DNA of 64,000 bases from Acidobacteriota bacterium (GTDB taxonomy: Bacteria > Acidobacteriota > Blastocatellia > Pyrinomonadales > Pyrinomonadaceae). The translations under genes were made by a program, and so were the position numbers. Shown piece after piece: positions 18,480-27,517 of the stretch; positions within the stretch are counted from its first letter, which is position 1; each line of letters begins with the position of its first letter. The stretch spans positions 1 to 64,000 of the forward strand of contig JAHBSG010000016.1 in the NCBI GenBank assembly GCA_019639235.1, given 5' to 3'. Under the pieces are notes generated by a model. The model searched no databases. It had not been told where the DNA came from and was given only the letters and a program-made list of their open reading frames with translations.

Positions 18480-21400
18480 TTAGCCGCGAATTGTCTCAAG
18501 CACATGGCGGACGACCGAGAGCGGCTCGAGCCCGTTCAGCGGAAACCGCAGTATCCCGGAAGGCGAAAAGCTCACGTTTTCGCCGTTTTCGACCATTGCC
18601 ATTAGCCGCTCCGGGTTCACTTTTGAATTCTGGCTGAGCTTTACGGCTGCACCTTCGGCGACGCGGTCGATCGACACCACGTTCATCGATTCGGCCAGCC
18701 GGCGGAGCGAACTGAACCCGAGCAGTGATTCGACCGAATCGGGCAAGCGGCCATAGCGGTCCTCGATCTCACTTCGGATCTCGGCGATCTCCTCGCCTGA
18801 ACCGGCCGCCGAAATGCGTTTGTAGGTCCGCAGCCGCTGCGAGGTATCGGCGATGTATTCGTGAGGTATCGTAAGGTCAAGCCCGAGGTTTATCGTGACC
18901 GGTGTTTCGTCCTCGACCTCCTCGCCGCGAAGTTCGGCCACCGTTCGCTCGAGCATTCGCGTGTAGAGGTCAAATCCGAGAGCGTCGAGATGTCCGGATT
19001 GCTGCCCGCCGAGCAGATTACCCGCACCGCGAAGTTCGAGGTCGAGAGCGGCAATGCGGAAACCTGCCCCGAGGTCTGAGAACTCGCGGATCGCGGCCAG
19101 CCGGCGACGTGCGATCGGCGTCAGTTCAAGTTCGCTCGGGATCAGAAGGTAAGCGTACGCACGCCGGTCCGAACGTCCAACGCGCCCGCGAAGCTGATAA
19201 AGCTGCGAAAGGCCGTAATTGTCCGCACGGTTGATGATGATGGTGTTTGCCCGCGGGATGTCGATGCCGTTCTCGATGATGGTCGTCGCGACGAGGACGT
19301 CGTATTTGAAGTCGATGAAATCGAGCATCACCTGCTCCATCTGTTTCTCGTTCATCTTTCCGTGGCCGATGGCGATGCGAGCCTCGGGGACGATCTTTTG
19401 GATCAGCGCACCGATCGAATCGATCGTCTCGACGCGGTTGTGGATGAAAAATACCTGTCCGTTGCGCGCCATTTCAAGCTCGATAGCCGAGCGGATGACG
19501 CTCTCGCCAAACTGGACGACCTGAGTATTGATCGCGAGCCGATCTCGCGGTGGAGTCTCGATAACGGACATATCGCGGATGCCCATCAGCGACATATTGA
19601 GCGTCCGCGGGATCGGCGTTGCTGAAAGCGTCAGCACGTCCACCTTTTTCCTGAGCTGCTTGAGCTTTTCTTTGTGGGCGACGCCAAACCGCTGTTCTTC
19701 ATCGACGACGACGAGCCCGAGCTTCGGGAGCGTGACGTCGTTCGAGAGGATCCGGTGCGTACCGATCAGGACATCGACATCCCCTTTCTCAGCGGCCGCT
19801 ACAACCTCGCTTTGTTCCGCCTTGGAACGGAACCGCGAGAGCAATTCGGTCTTTACCGGAAAGGCGGCAAAGCGTTTCGTGAACGATTCAAAATGCTGAT
19901 AGGCAAGGATGGTCGTCGGGGCGAGTATCGCGACCTGTTTGCCGTCCATTACTGCCTTGAACGCGGCACGCATCGCGACCTCGGTCTTGCCGTAGCCGAC
20001 ATCGCCGACTATCAACCGGTCCATCGGACGCGGCGATTCCATATCGGCCTTGACGTCGTCGATCGCCTTTGCCTGATCCGGCGTCAGCTCATAGGGAAAA
20101 GCGTCTTCGAATTCGTGCTGCCACGGCGCGTCCGGCGAGAATGCGTAGCCGGAAACGAGCTTCCGTTCGGCGTAGAGCTTGAGAAGCTCGTCGGCCATGT
20201 CGCGCATCGCCCGCTTTGCTTTGGCCTTCGTTTTCTGCCAGCCGAGCCCGCCGAGCCGATCGAGCGTCGGTGACGCCGTCTCGCCCGAGGCATATCGCGA
20301 AACAAGGTCGAGCCGTTCGACCGGGACGAAGAGCTTCGCATCGTCGGCATAAACGAGCAGCATGAACTCGCGTTCGCCGGCGGGCGAAGCGATGGTCTGC
20401 AGCCCGTCGAACCGGCCGATGCCGTGGTCGATGTGGACAACGTAGTCGCCTTGTTTCAGGTCGCGAAAATCCGAAATGAACGCACCGACACGGCGTTTTC
20501 CACTCGCTCGGCTCGAACGGACAGCCGCCTGCGGCCGGATGGTGTTGCCGAATATCTCCGCTTCGGTAACAACGTCAAAGTCTTCATCCGCCAGCGAGAA
20601 TCCGCCGGTCAGGCTGCCGACGCGGACCGTTCCGGCGGGAGCGTCAACGCTGTACTCGCGAAGTATTTCCTCGATCCGCTCGGCCATGCCGTGCGTCGCC
20701 GCGACGATGCTCGGCGTCCGGTTTTTGAACTCCGATACGAAGGCCTTTATGTCGCCGTTGAACTGACGTGCGGGCGGCGCGTGGATCGCAGCCTCGTCTC
20801 GGATCGCTGCCGTCGGGAAAAGAAATAGCGGGTTTGCCGAAATACCTGACTCAGGCAGTGCGTGATCCTCGTCGGTAGCGGCGGCGGCAAGTCCGAGTGC
20901 ACGCATCTCGAGCCGCGGACTGCGGCCGATTATCTCGCGAAGCTTTTCACCATCAAAGAAAAGCTCTTCGGGAGGAAGGCCGATCTGGCCCGATGAGAGC
21001 GACTCGGCAAAATGCCGTGCCGTGTTTGCATGAAGTTCGGCGATCGCCGCTTCGGCCGCGACCGGTTCGTCGATCAGAAGCACGTGTTTGTCGAGATGGT
21101 CGAGAATGCCGGACCGCAGAGGCCGGATGAGCGGAAAAAGGAACTCCCAGCCGGAGAACGTCTCGCCGTGTTCGGCAAAGGCGAGCCGGTCGCGAAGCCC
21201 GCGGGTAAGCTCCGGCGAGGTGAACCGCTCTTCCGCCTCGGCGGCCCAGAGCCGGAGGTCGTCGGGCTCGGCCACAAGTTCACGCATCGGGGCAAGATCG
21301 ACGGCATTGAGCTTACCGGTCGAGAGCTGCGTTCCGGGGTCGAAACTGCGGATCGAATCGAGTTCGTCGCCAAAAAAGTCGAGGCGCACGGGAAGCTCCC

Positions 21401-21965
21401 GGTCCGGCGGCCAAACGTCGATAATGCCGCCGCGGACGGAGAATTGCCCGATCGATGTCACCGGATCTTCGCGGACGTAACCGGCGGCGACGAGCTTGCG
21501 CATCAACTGCTCCGGCGGGAATTCGCTTCCAAGCGAGAGCCTGCAGCCCGCATCTGCAACATCGCCCGGCGAAACGATGCGTGCGGCAAGTGCGGCCGCG
21601 GAGGTGATCAAAATATCGGGCGTCTCCGACGCAAGCCGCCAGAGCGTTTCGGCCCTGAGCCGTTCGGTGTCCGAGTGCGGCGAGGCACCGGAATACGGGT
21701 CGGTCTCAAAGGCAGGGAAGACGGCGATGCTCTCCGCGGTGCCGCCAAAATGGTCTGCAAAGAAAGCGAGATTCGCACTCCAAATTTCAAGGTCGCGCGT
21801 CTCTGGCGTTACGATCACTACCGGACGGCCGATGGCCCTCCGCAGGCGGGCAGCGAAATAAGCCTTAGCCGGAATGGAGGTCAGGCCCGAAAGACACACC
21901 GCCTCCGCACCGCCGCGGAGTGCGGCGACGAGGCTTTCGAATGTTTCCCGTTCTTCAATGTTCAT
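18480..21965 (-). CDS. mfd: Transcription-repair coupling factor Mfd
   Basis: An 1161-residue ATP-dependent DNA translocase that removes stalled RNA polymerase and recruits UvrA. It has the UvrB-homology N-terminus (1-300), with SVRGGIIDVWPP and RLDFFGDELDSIRSFDP. The RNA-polymerase interaction module is near 490-560 (GDYVVHIDHGIGRFDGL). The translocase carries Walker A GDVGYGKTEVAMRAAF (near 650), the DEEQ box (near 753), SATPIPRTLN, and the TRG region LRGRVGRSDRRAYAYL (near 930). The C-terminal UvrA-binding-regulating domain ends the protein. Length and motif order are normal for the family. It precedes the periplasmic isomerase gene on the minus strand. Confidence 0.97.
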   Translation of the reverse strand: MNIEERETFESLVAALRGGAEAVCLSGLTSIPAKAYFAARLRRAIGRPVVIVTPETRDLEIWSANLAFFADHFGGTAESIAVFPAFETDPYSGASPHSDTERLRAETLWRLASETPDILITSAAALAARIVSPGDVADAGCRLSLGSEFPPEQLMRKLVAAGYVREDPVTSIGQFSVRGGIIDVWPPDRELPVRLDFFGDELDSIRSFDPGTQLSTGKLNAVDLAPMRELVAEPDDLRLWAAEAEERFTSPELTRGLRDRLAFAEHGETFSGWEFLFPLIRPLRSGILDHLDKHVLLIDEPVAAEAAIAELHANTARHFAESLSSGQIGLPPEELFFDGEKLREIIGRSPRLEMRALGLAAAATDEDHALPESGISANPLFLFPTAAIRDEAAIHAPPARQFNGDIKAFVSEFKNRTPSIVAATHGMAERIEEILREYSVDAPAGTVRVGSLTGGFSLADEDFDVVTEAEIFGNTIRPQAAVRSSRASGKRRVGAFISDFRDLKQGDYVVHIDHGIGRFDGLQTIASPAGEREFMLLVYADDAKLFVPVERLDLVSRYASGETASPTLDRLGGLGWQKTKAKAKRAMRDMADELLKLYAERKLVSGYAFSPDAPWQHEFEDAFPYELTPDQAKAIDDVKADMESPRPMDRLIVGDVGYGKTEVAMRAAFKAVMDGKQVAILAPTTILAYQHFESFTKRFAAFPVKTELLSRFRSKAEQSEVVAAAEKGDVDVLIGTHRILSNDVTLPKLGLVVVDEEQRFGVAHKEKLKQLRKKVDVLTLSATPIPRTLNMSLMGIRDMSVIETPPRDRLAINTQVVQFGESVIRSAIELEMARNGQVFFIHNRVETIDSIGALIQKIVPEARIAIGHGKMNEKQMEQVMLDFIDFKYDVLVATTIIENGIDIPRANTIIINRADNYGLSQLYQLRGRVGRSDRRAYAYLLIPSELELTPIARRRLAAIREFSDLGAGFRIAALDLELRGAGNLLGGQQSGHLDALGFDLYTRMLERTVAELRGEEVEDETPVTINLGLDLTIPHEYIADTSQRLRTYKRISAAGSGEEIAEIRSEIEDRYGRLPDSVESLLGFSSLRRLAESMNVVSIDRVAEGAAVKLSQNSKVNPERLMAMVENGENVSFSPSGILRFPLNGLEPLSVVRHVLETIRG

Positions 21966-22060
21966 CCAGCTTTTGCGCGCACGCCTGCCCGGAAAGGGAA
22001 TCGCCTCCCCATGTTTCCGGCAACAATTTACGTCCGCTAAAGCGAAATGGAGTCTAACAC

Positions 22061-22954
22061 CTACTCAGCAGCGGCTGCCCGCTCCTTCAGTTCGATGCCG
22101 CCGCGGATGTTGACCTCCCGCTGCGGGAAGGGCACTTCGACTCCGTGTTCGCGGAACTTCTTGATTATCGCAAAATTGAGGTTGCTTCGGAAAAGCCCGG
22201 GGCGATGAAGCCTTGCCCGGCTCCAGGCACGGAGCTCGAAGTTGAGCGAGTTGTCGCCAAACTCCAGAAAACGAACCGATGGCGGCGGGCTCTGGAGTAC
22301 GTCCTCATTTTCGTTTGCCGCCTCAAGCAGGAGACGCTCGACAAGGTCGAGGTCCGAGTCGTAGCCGACGCCGACCGGGATCTTGAAGCGGACGGCCCCG
22401 CCCTCGAGGCTCCAGTTGATGACGTTCTCTGAGATGAACTTGCTGTTCGGGACGATGATCGCGATGTTGTCGTTGGTCCGGATGGTCGTGCTGCGGGCGC
22501 CGATGTGCGTGACCTCGCCGTGGACGTCATCGACCTCGATGCGGTCGCCGACCTTGATCGGCCGCTCGAAAAGGATGATCAGGCCGCTGATGAAATTATT
22601 CGCAACATTCTGCAGGCCAAAACCGACACCGATACCGATGGCACCGGCGAGCACGTTGAGTGTCGTCAGGTCGATCCCGATCGTTTGCAGAAGGATCAGG
22701 AAGCCGATAACGAAGACAAGATAACGGACGATCGTCCCGATCGCCTCGCGGGCACCGATGTCGAGCCGCGTCCGCGTCAGCACGCGGTCGATCAGCAGCC
22801 GCCGGAGCTTCGATGACAGATAGATGAGGAGCAGCGTGAACGCCAGCACATAGAGAATGCTGAGCGGGGTTATCTTCGCATTGCCGAGCGCGAATAGGTT
22901 GTAGTTCAGGAACCGGAAGACCGGCTCAAGCGAATCGGCGAGAACTTGCTGCAT
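22061..22954 (-). CDS. Small-conductance mechanosensitive channel, MscS family
   Basis: A 297-residue inner-membrane channel that opens on hypo-osmotic shock. There are three N-terminal transmembrane helices. The pore helix is [26 protein letters not shown] (shown in two pieces: [15 protein letters not shown] and [11 protein letters not shown]), with the Gly/Ala packing typical of MscS. The cytoplasmic beta domain begins [18 protein letters not shown]-like (here [15 protein letters not shown]) and has [23 protein letters not shown]. It ends with an amphipathic [11 protein letters not shown] segment. Standard length. Monocistronic, about 95 nt downstream of mfd's start and divergent from lysS. 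Confidence 0.93.
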   Translation of the reverse strand: MQQVLADSLEPVFRFLNYNLFALGNAKITPLSILYVLAFTLLLIYLSSKLRRLLIDRVLTRTRLDIGAREAIGTIVRYLVFVIGFLILLQTIGIDLTTLNVLAGAIGIGVGFGLQNVANNFISGLIILFERPIKVGDRIEVDDVHGEVTHIGARSTTIRTNDNIAIIVPNSKFISENVINWSLEGGAVRFKIPVGVGYDSDLDLVERLLLEAANENEDVLQSPPPSVRFLEFGDNSLNFELRAWSRARLHRPGLFRSNLNFAIIKKFREHGVEVPFPQREVNIRGGIELKERAAAAE

Positions 22955-23070
22955 TAACCCTCGAGTTTAAACCAGCCGGGCGGCGACGCCAAACATTGCA
23001 CGCCCGGCCTCACTCGTTTGTTATCGTTCGATGGTGGTTTATATTAAATGTTTACGCGATATCGAAAGCA

Positions 23071-24696
23071 ATGAGCATAACCCCATTTGACGAGATAATC
23101 GAACAGAACGACCAGACGGCGGCACGCCGCGAGCACCTTGAAAAGCTTCGGGAACTGGTCGGCAATCCGTATCCAAACAAGTTCGGCCGAAGCGCGCTTT
23201 CGGGCGAAGAGGACACGATCACCCGGCTGCTTGCTCATCCTCCCGTTGCGGAGATCAACGCCGAAATGCATGCGATCCTTGCCTCGCTCGGCGAGGGCGA
23301 GCGGCCGCCGGCTGAAAAGAAGGACGCACTCAATGAGCGGTTAAAGGCACTTGGAAATGTTCGCATCGCGGGCAGGATGGCCGTCCCGCCGCGGGTGATG
23401 GGCAAGGCCGCGTTCGTCCATCTCTCCGACGGCATTTCGAGGCTGCAGGTTTACGTCCGCAAGCAGGACGCCGTCGCCATCAGCAACGCGACCGGCGAAG
23501 CGATCGACGAAGAAGGCAAAGCGTGGGAGGTTTTCGGCTACCTAGATCACGGCGATTTCATCGGTGTCGAAGGCTATCTTTTTATCACGAACACCGGCGA
23601 GCTTTCGGTCCACGTTGAGAAGCTCCAATTCCTCGCCAAGGCGATGCTCCCGATGCCGGACAAGATGCACGGCATTGCCGACCCCGAGATCCGCCAGCGG
23701 CAGCGATACGCCGACCTGATCGCCTCAAGTTTGCAAATCGAGCACGATGGCCTGACGACCCGCGAGGTCTTTGAACGCCGGGCAAAGCTGATATCTTCTA
23801 TCCGCCATTTTCTCGAAGACCACGGCTACATCGAGGTCGAAACGCCGATGCTCACGCCAAAAGCGACCGGTGCCGCGGCGAAGCCTTTCGTAACGCATCA
23901 CAACGCGCTCGACATCGACCTCTACGCCCGGATTGCGCCCGAGCTTTACCTCAAGCGGCTCGTCGTCGGCGGCTTCGAAAAGGTCTACGAACTCAATCGC
24001 AACTTTCGCAACGAAGGCATCTCGTACAAGCACAATCCCGAATTCACGATGCTCGAGTTCTACTGTGCATACATGGACGTCAATGGGATGATGGATTTCT
24101 GCGAGGAGCTGCTCCGCCAATCAGTCATGAAGGCCACGGGCGGGCTGGTTATCGAATACGAAGGAAAGACGATCGATTTCAGCAATTTTCGGCGACTTTC
24201 GATGGCAGACGCTGTTTCAGAACCGGGAGCGGTAGCGACCGGGCTCTCAGATTCGGAATTGCTCGAACGTTTCGAAACCGATGTCGAGCACACGCTTATC
24301 CAGCCGACGTTCATCATCGATTTTCCGAAATCCATCTCGCCGCTCTCGAAGGCTTCGCCCGAGAATCCGCAGATCGCCGAGCGGTTCGAGCTTTTCATCA
24401 ACGGGATGGAGGTCGCGAACGGCTTCAGCGAATTAAACGATCCCCGTGAGCAATACGATCGCTTTGCCGATCAGATGCAGGCACGCGAACGCGGCGACGA
24501 AGAGGCGATGGTGCTCGACGAAGACTACATCCGCGCCTTGAGTTACGGTATGCCGCCCGCCGCCGGCATCGGCATCGGCATCGACCGCCTGACAATGCTC
24601 CTCACGAACAAACACTCCATCCGCGACGTCATCCTCTTCCCCCACATGCGCCCGGAAAAAAGATCAGCCACAGAGGACACCGAGAGTACAGAGTAA
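23071..24696 (+). CDS. lysS: Lysyl-tRNA synthetase, class II
   Basis: A 541-residue enzyme that charges tRNA-Lys. The OB-fold anticodon-binding domain spans about 95-215 ([25 protein letters not shown], shown split: VRIAGRM and FVHLSDG). Class II motif 1 is near 255 (VETPMLTP), motif 2 near 310 ([21 protein letters not shown], cut here as [18 protein letters not shown]), and motif 3 at the end ([15 protein letters not shown]). The ATG at 23071 is preferred over an upstream in-frame start. The N-terminal region carries about 40 extra residues between the first helix and the OB fold. The last dozen residues ([10 protein letters not shown]) are encoded by the intergenic repeat at 24667, so the stop lies inside a repeat. 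Confidence 0.95.
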   Translation: MSITPFDEIIEQNDQTAARREHLEKLRELVGNPYPNKFGRSALSGEEDTITRLLAHPPVAEINAEMHAILASLGEGERPPAEKKDALNERLKALGNVRIAGRMAVPPRVMGKAAFVHLSDGISRLQVYVRKQDAVAISNATGEAIDEEGKAWEVFGYLDHGDFIGVEGYLFITNTGELSVHVEKLQFLAKAMLPMPDKMHGIADPEIRQRQRYADLIASSLQIEHDGLTTREVFERRAKLISSIRHFLEDHGYIEVETPMLTPKATGAAAKPFVTHHNALDIDLYARIAPELYLKRLVVGGFEKVYELNRNFRNEGISYKHNPEFTMLEFYCAYMDVNGMMDFCEELLRQSVMKATGGLVIEYEGKTIDFSNFRRLSMADAVSEPGAVATGLSDSELLERFETDVEHTLIQPTFIIDFPKSISPLSKASPENPQIAERFELFINGMEVANGFSELNDPREQYDRFADQMQARERGDEEAMVLDEDYIRALSYGMPPAAGIGIGIDRLTMLLTNKHSIRDVILFPHMRPEKRSATEDTESTE

Positions 24697-24783
24697 GGTC
24701 GTTCGAAAATCACGGTTGGGATAAAACGTCCAACCATTTCTTCCAACCGGACCTTTCTCCGTGGTCTCTGTGCGCTCTGTGGC
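24667..24783. repeat. Imperfect long inverted repeat (CACAGAG family)
   Basis: The left arm GCCACAGAGGACACCGAGAG (24667-24686, continuing to 24692) pairs imperfectly with the right arm ending GCGCTCTGTGGC (24757-24783). An inner CGGTTGG/CCAACC pair sits between them. The element overlaps the end of lysS and fills the gap to the convergent methyltransferase gene, where it may act as a bidirectional terminator. It resembles the dispersed intergenic palindromes seen elsewhere in the window (55664). Confidence 0.6.
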
Positions 24784-24791
24784 AAACCTTC

Positions 24792-25859
24792 CTATTTGGT
24801 CACGACGTAATACGTGTTCATCGCGTCGTGCTCGAGGTGGTTGATCTGGACGTTTGTGAAACCGGCCTCGCGCATCATTTTCTCCGCCAGTTCCTCGCCC
24901 CACATCGCTCCGAGCCCGTCGCCGCCTTGTGCGAGCGAGACGGTCATGCAGTGCATACACGAAATTGTGTAAAGCCACGGAGCGACCGGCAGATCGAGGT
25001 TCTTCTCGAGATGCGAAGAACCGGTGATGTCCTGCACCAGATAAACTCCGTCCGGCCTCAAGGCCTGATTGATGCTCCGGAGCATTCCCGCCGGGTCGGC
25101 CTGGTCGTGGATCGCGTCGAACGACGTGATCAGGTCGTACGCCTCGGTCTCGCCGATGTTTGCCGCGTCGCGGACCTCGAACCGGACGTTCGTTAGGCCC
25201 TTGGCCTTCGCATCTGCGTTTGCCCGGGCGATGCCTTCCTCCGAAAAGTCGTAACCGGCAAAACGGCTGTTCGGGTACTTCTCGGCGAGGACCGTCATCG
25301 CACGGCCCGAGCCGCAGCCGACGTCGAGAACGTCGATGCCGGCCTCGAGCTTCTCCTTCAACCCCGGAACTAGCGGAATGATGTGCGGTTCAAGTGCCGC
25401 GACCACCGTCTGAGCACTCTCGGCCGCCATCGCTTTATGGAACCGCGGATATTCCGAATAGGGCACGCCGCCGCCATTGCGGAAGCTATCGATCAACTTG
25501 TCCTCAACACCGGCAAGGATCGGGACGAACTCCATCGAAGCAGCGAAGTTATAGACGCCGCCGCTCGTCAGGAACGCCGCATGCTCGGCCGGAAGCTGAT
25601 AGGCCTTCGTTTCGGGCGAATATGTGACGATCTTGCCCGTCACCATCGTGCCGAGCCATTCGCGAACGTAGCGTTCGTTGAGCCCTGCGGCATCGGCGAT
25701 CTGCTGCGAGGTCGATGCCGCCAATCCCGCCATCGCTTCAAAAAGCCCGACGCGGTTGCCGATGCTCAAGCCCAGTGCGATGGCCGCTTTGTTCAATGTA
25801 TCGATAAGGCCCTCGGAAAATGCTTCCGCTTTCTGCTGGTTAAAATTGCTGTCTAACAT
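24792..25859 (-). CDS. SAM-dependent methyltransferase with winged-helix N-terminus
   Basis: A 355-residue class I methyltransferase. Residues about 20-95 form a winged-helix-like dimerisation part (GLFEAMAGLAASTSQQIADAAGLNERYVREWLGTM, split as GLFEAMAGL and IADAAGLNERYVREWLG). The Rossmann domain begins with DVLDVGCGSGRAMTVLA (motif I, about 175) and continues with FAGYDFSEEGIARA, ITSFDAIHDQADP and LRPDGVYLVQDI. The substrate is unknown; this arrangement is common in small-molecule O- or C-methyltransferases and in uncharacterised actinobacterial and acidobacterial enzymes. CAGGAG lies about 8 nt before the ATG. Convergent with lysS. Confidence 0.85.
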   Translation of the reverse strand: MLDSNFNQQKAEAFSEGLIDTLNKAAIALGLSIGNRVGLFEAMAGLAASTSQQIADAAGLNERYVREWLGTMVTGKIVTYSPETKAYQLPAEHAAFLTSGGVYNFAASMEFVPILAGVEDKLIDSFRNGGGVPYSEYPRFHKAMAAESAQTVVAALEPHIIPLVPGLKEKLEAGIDVLDVGCGSGRAMTVLAEKYPNSRFAGYDFSEEGIARANADAKAKGLTNVRFEVRDAANIGETEAYDLITSFDAIHDQADPAGMLRSINQALRPDGVYLVQDITGSSHLEKNLDLPVAPWLYTISCMHCMTVSLAQGGDGLGAMWGEELAEKMMREAGFTNVQINHLEHDAMNTYYVVTK

Positions 25860-25895
25860 AAATACTCCTGTAAGATAGAGCGGTCGCGGCGGGAA

Positions 25896-26756
25896 ATGCC
25901 CACCGCTGATCGCCGGATGAAAGTTTTCGTACTGACAACCTTTGCCCTCACCGCCTTTGCGTTCAATTCCATTCTTTGCCGAATGGCGCTCGGAGCCGGC
26001 GAGGCCGATGCGGCCGGATTCACGGCGGTCCGTCTGCTTTCCGGAGCTTTGGTTCTTGCCGCGATCCTGCTGCTGTCCGGTAAGACGCAGAACCCGGCGA
26101 AAAACGGCAACTGGCCCTCGGCATTTTTTCTCTTCGCCTATGCCATCGCGTTTTCATTCGCCTATTTTGGGCTGACGGCGGCTACCGGTGCGCTGATCCT
26201 TTTCGGCTGTGTGCAGATAACGATGATCGCAGCGGCCGTTTTTCGCGGCGAGCGGCCGGCCTTGGGCGAGTGGTTCGGCGTTCTGGTGGCGTTCTCGGGG
26301 CTGGTGTATCTAATGCTGCCGGGGCTTTCGGCTCCGCCTTTGGCGAGTGCGTTGCTGATGGCGGCGGCCGGCGTTGCCTGGGGCTTTTATACGCTTCGCG
26401 GAAAGGGAAGCACCGACCCGCTGGCCGATACGGCCGGAAACTTTATTCGTTCGGTGCCGATGATCGCTCTTGCGGCCTTGCCTTTCGCTCTTCAGATCGG
26501 GCTTACGTTGCGGGGCTTTGTGCTGGCGGTGCTTTCGGGAGCCGTCGCCTCGGGCATCGGCTATTGGGCGTGGTACGCCGCACTTCGCGACCTTACGGCG
26601 ACACGGGCTTCGGTGCTTCAACTCGCCGTGCCGGCGATCGCCGCTCTTGGCGGCTTCCTCTTTCTCTCAGAATCTGCAGACCTTCGGCTGCTCGCGGCGG
26701 GCTCGCTGATCCTTGGCGGCATCGGCCTGACCATCTTTTTCAAACCAGAGGCCTGA
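25896..26756 (+). CDS. EamA/DMT-family transporter
   Basis: A 286-residue inner-membrane protein with about ten hydrophobic helices in two EamA repeats (about 10-140 and 150-285). The second repeat ends with the family-typical TRASVLQLAVPAIAALGGFLFLSE (read as ASVLQLAVPAIAALGG) and a final helix LIILGGIGLTIFF-like. Such proteins export amino acids or other small metabolites; the substrate is unknown. The ATG at 25896 or the later ATG at 25917 could be used, and hydrophobicity begins only after the second. Divergent from the methyltransferase gene, with just 36 nt between starts. Confidence 0.9.
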   Translation: MPTADRRMKVFVLTTFALTAFAFNSILCRMALGAGEADAAGFTAVRLLSGALVLAAILLLSGKTQNPAKNGNWPSAFFLFAYAIAFSFAYFGLTAATGALILFGCVQITMIAAAVFRGERPALGEWFGVLVAFSGLVYLMLPGLSAPPLASALLMAAAGVAWGFYTLRGKGSTDPLADTAGNFIRSVPMIALAALPFALQIGLTLRGFVLAVLSGAVASGIGYWAWYAALRDLTATRASVLQLAVPAIAALGGFLFLSESADLRLLAAGSLILGGIGLTIFFKPEA

Positions 26757-26790
26757 TCTCGGCCCGTTTTTCTCACAACAAAGAATTATT

Positions 26791-26820
26791 TTGACTAGTG
26801 TTTCATCTATGAGATATAAT
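26791..26820 (+). promoter_or_regulatory. Sigma-70 promoter of the imuA operon with palindromic spacer
   Basis: TTGACT (26791-26796) and TATAAT (26815-26820) are separated by 18 bp. The spacer contains TTTCATCTATGAGA, an imperfect palindrome (TTTCAT/ATGAGA, 5 of 6 positions). A repressor bound there would block polymerase. For a mutasome operon, LexA is the obvious candidate, but this motif is not a LexA box that I recognise. Confidence 0.7.
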
Positions 26821-26869
26821 CGCATATACGCAAACACCGTCGGGCGGGAAGTGCCGTTGCGGGACCATT

Positions 26870-27517
26870 ATGGCTCTCTTGAGTGTAGTCAAAAAGTTAT
26901 CACACCTACACGAAGAGCAGAAGGCCGGGCGTGAGCATATCGAGGCCGCGGGCCTTCGGCTTCTCCGCGGCGGCATTGTGGAATTCACCGGCGAGCACAC
27001 GGCCGGAAAGACGAGCCTGACGCTGAACATCCTTTCGCGGCTGACACAGGAAGGCGAGGTCTGTGCCGTTATCGATCTCAACGACTCGCTTGACCCGCAT
27101 TCGGCGGCGGCCAACGGCGTCGTGCTTGAAAATCTGCTCTGGGTGCGGTGCGGCGGCAATGTTGAGAACGCATTGACGGCCGCGGACTACGTCCTACAGG
27201 CGAAGGGCTTCGGGATGGTCTGGCTCGACCTCGGCGGCATTCCGCACAAGGAACTCGACCTTTTGCCGAAGACCTATTGGTACCGCTTTCGGGCAAAGAT
27301 CCGCGACGGCCGGACGATGCTGGTCGTCACCGGCAACCGGACGCTCGTGAGTTCGGCGGCGGATCAAGCGTTCTTTTTCGATACTTACCGGGCGGTCTGG
27401 CGCGGTACGGGCCGGTTCAAATTGCTCGGCGAGCTGCAGGTGAACCTGAACACGCGAAGGCCCTTCGTCGTCCGGCCGGAGTTCAGGCAGATCAAGGCGG
27501 AGTATGGGGATGAGTAA
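26870..27517 (+). CDS. imuA: ImuA-like RecA-fold mutasome protein
   Basis: A 215-residue RecA-like ATPase-fold protein. GEHTAGKTSLTLNIL resembles a Walker A loop (GxxxxGKTS). VCAVIDLNDSLDPHSAAANG follows the RecA pattern in which aspartate and Pro-rich loops come after strand 2. MVWLDLGGIPHKEL is the likely Walker B strand. It is too short to be RecA and lacks the RecA C-terminus. It is called ImuA because it opens an imuA-imuB-dnaE2 operon and has the size of the family. ImuA supports translesion synthesis by DnaE2 together with ImuB. The promoter is at 26791. It overlaps imuB by 8 nt. Confidence 0.8.
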   Translation: MALLSVVKKLSHLHEEQKAGREHIEAAGLRLLRGGIVEFTGEHTAGKTSLTLNILSRLTQEGEVCAVIDLNDSLDPHSAAANGVVLENLLWVRCGGNVENALTAADYVLQAKGFGMVWLDLGGIPHKELDLLPKTYWYRFRAKIRDGRTMLVVTGNRTLVSSAADQAFFFDTYRAVWRGTGRFKLLGELQVNLNTRRPFVVRPEFRQIKAEYGDE

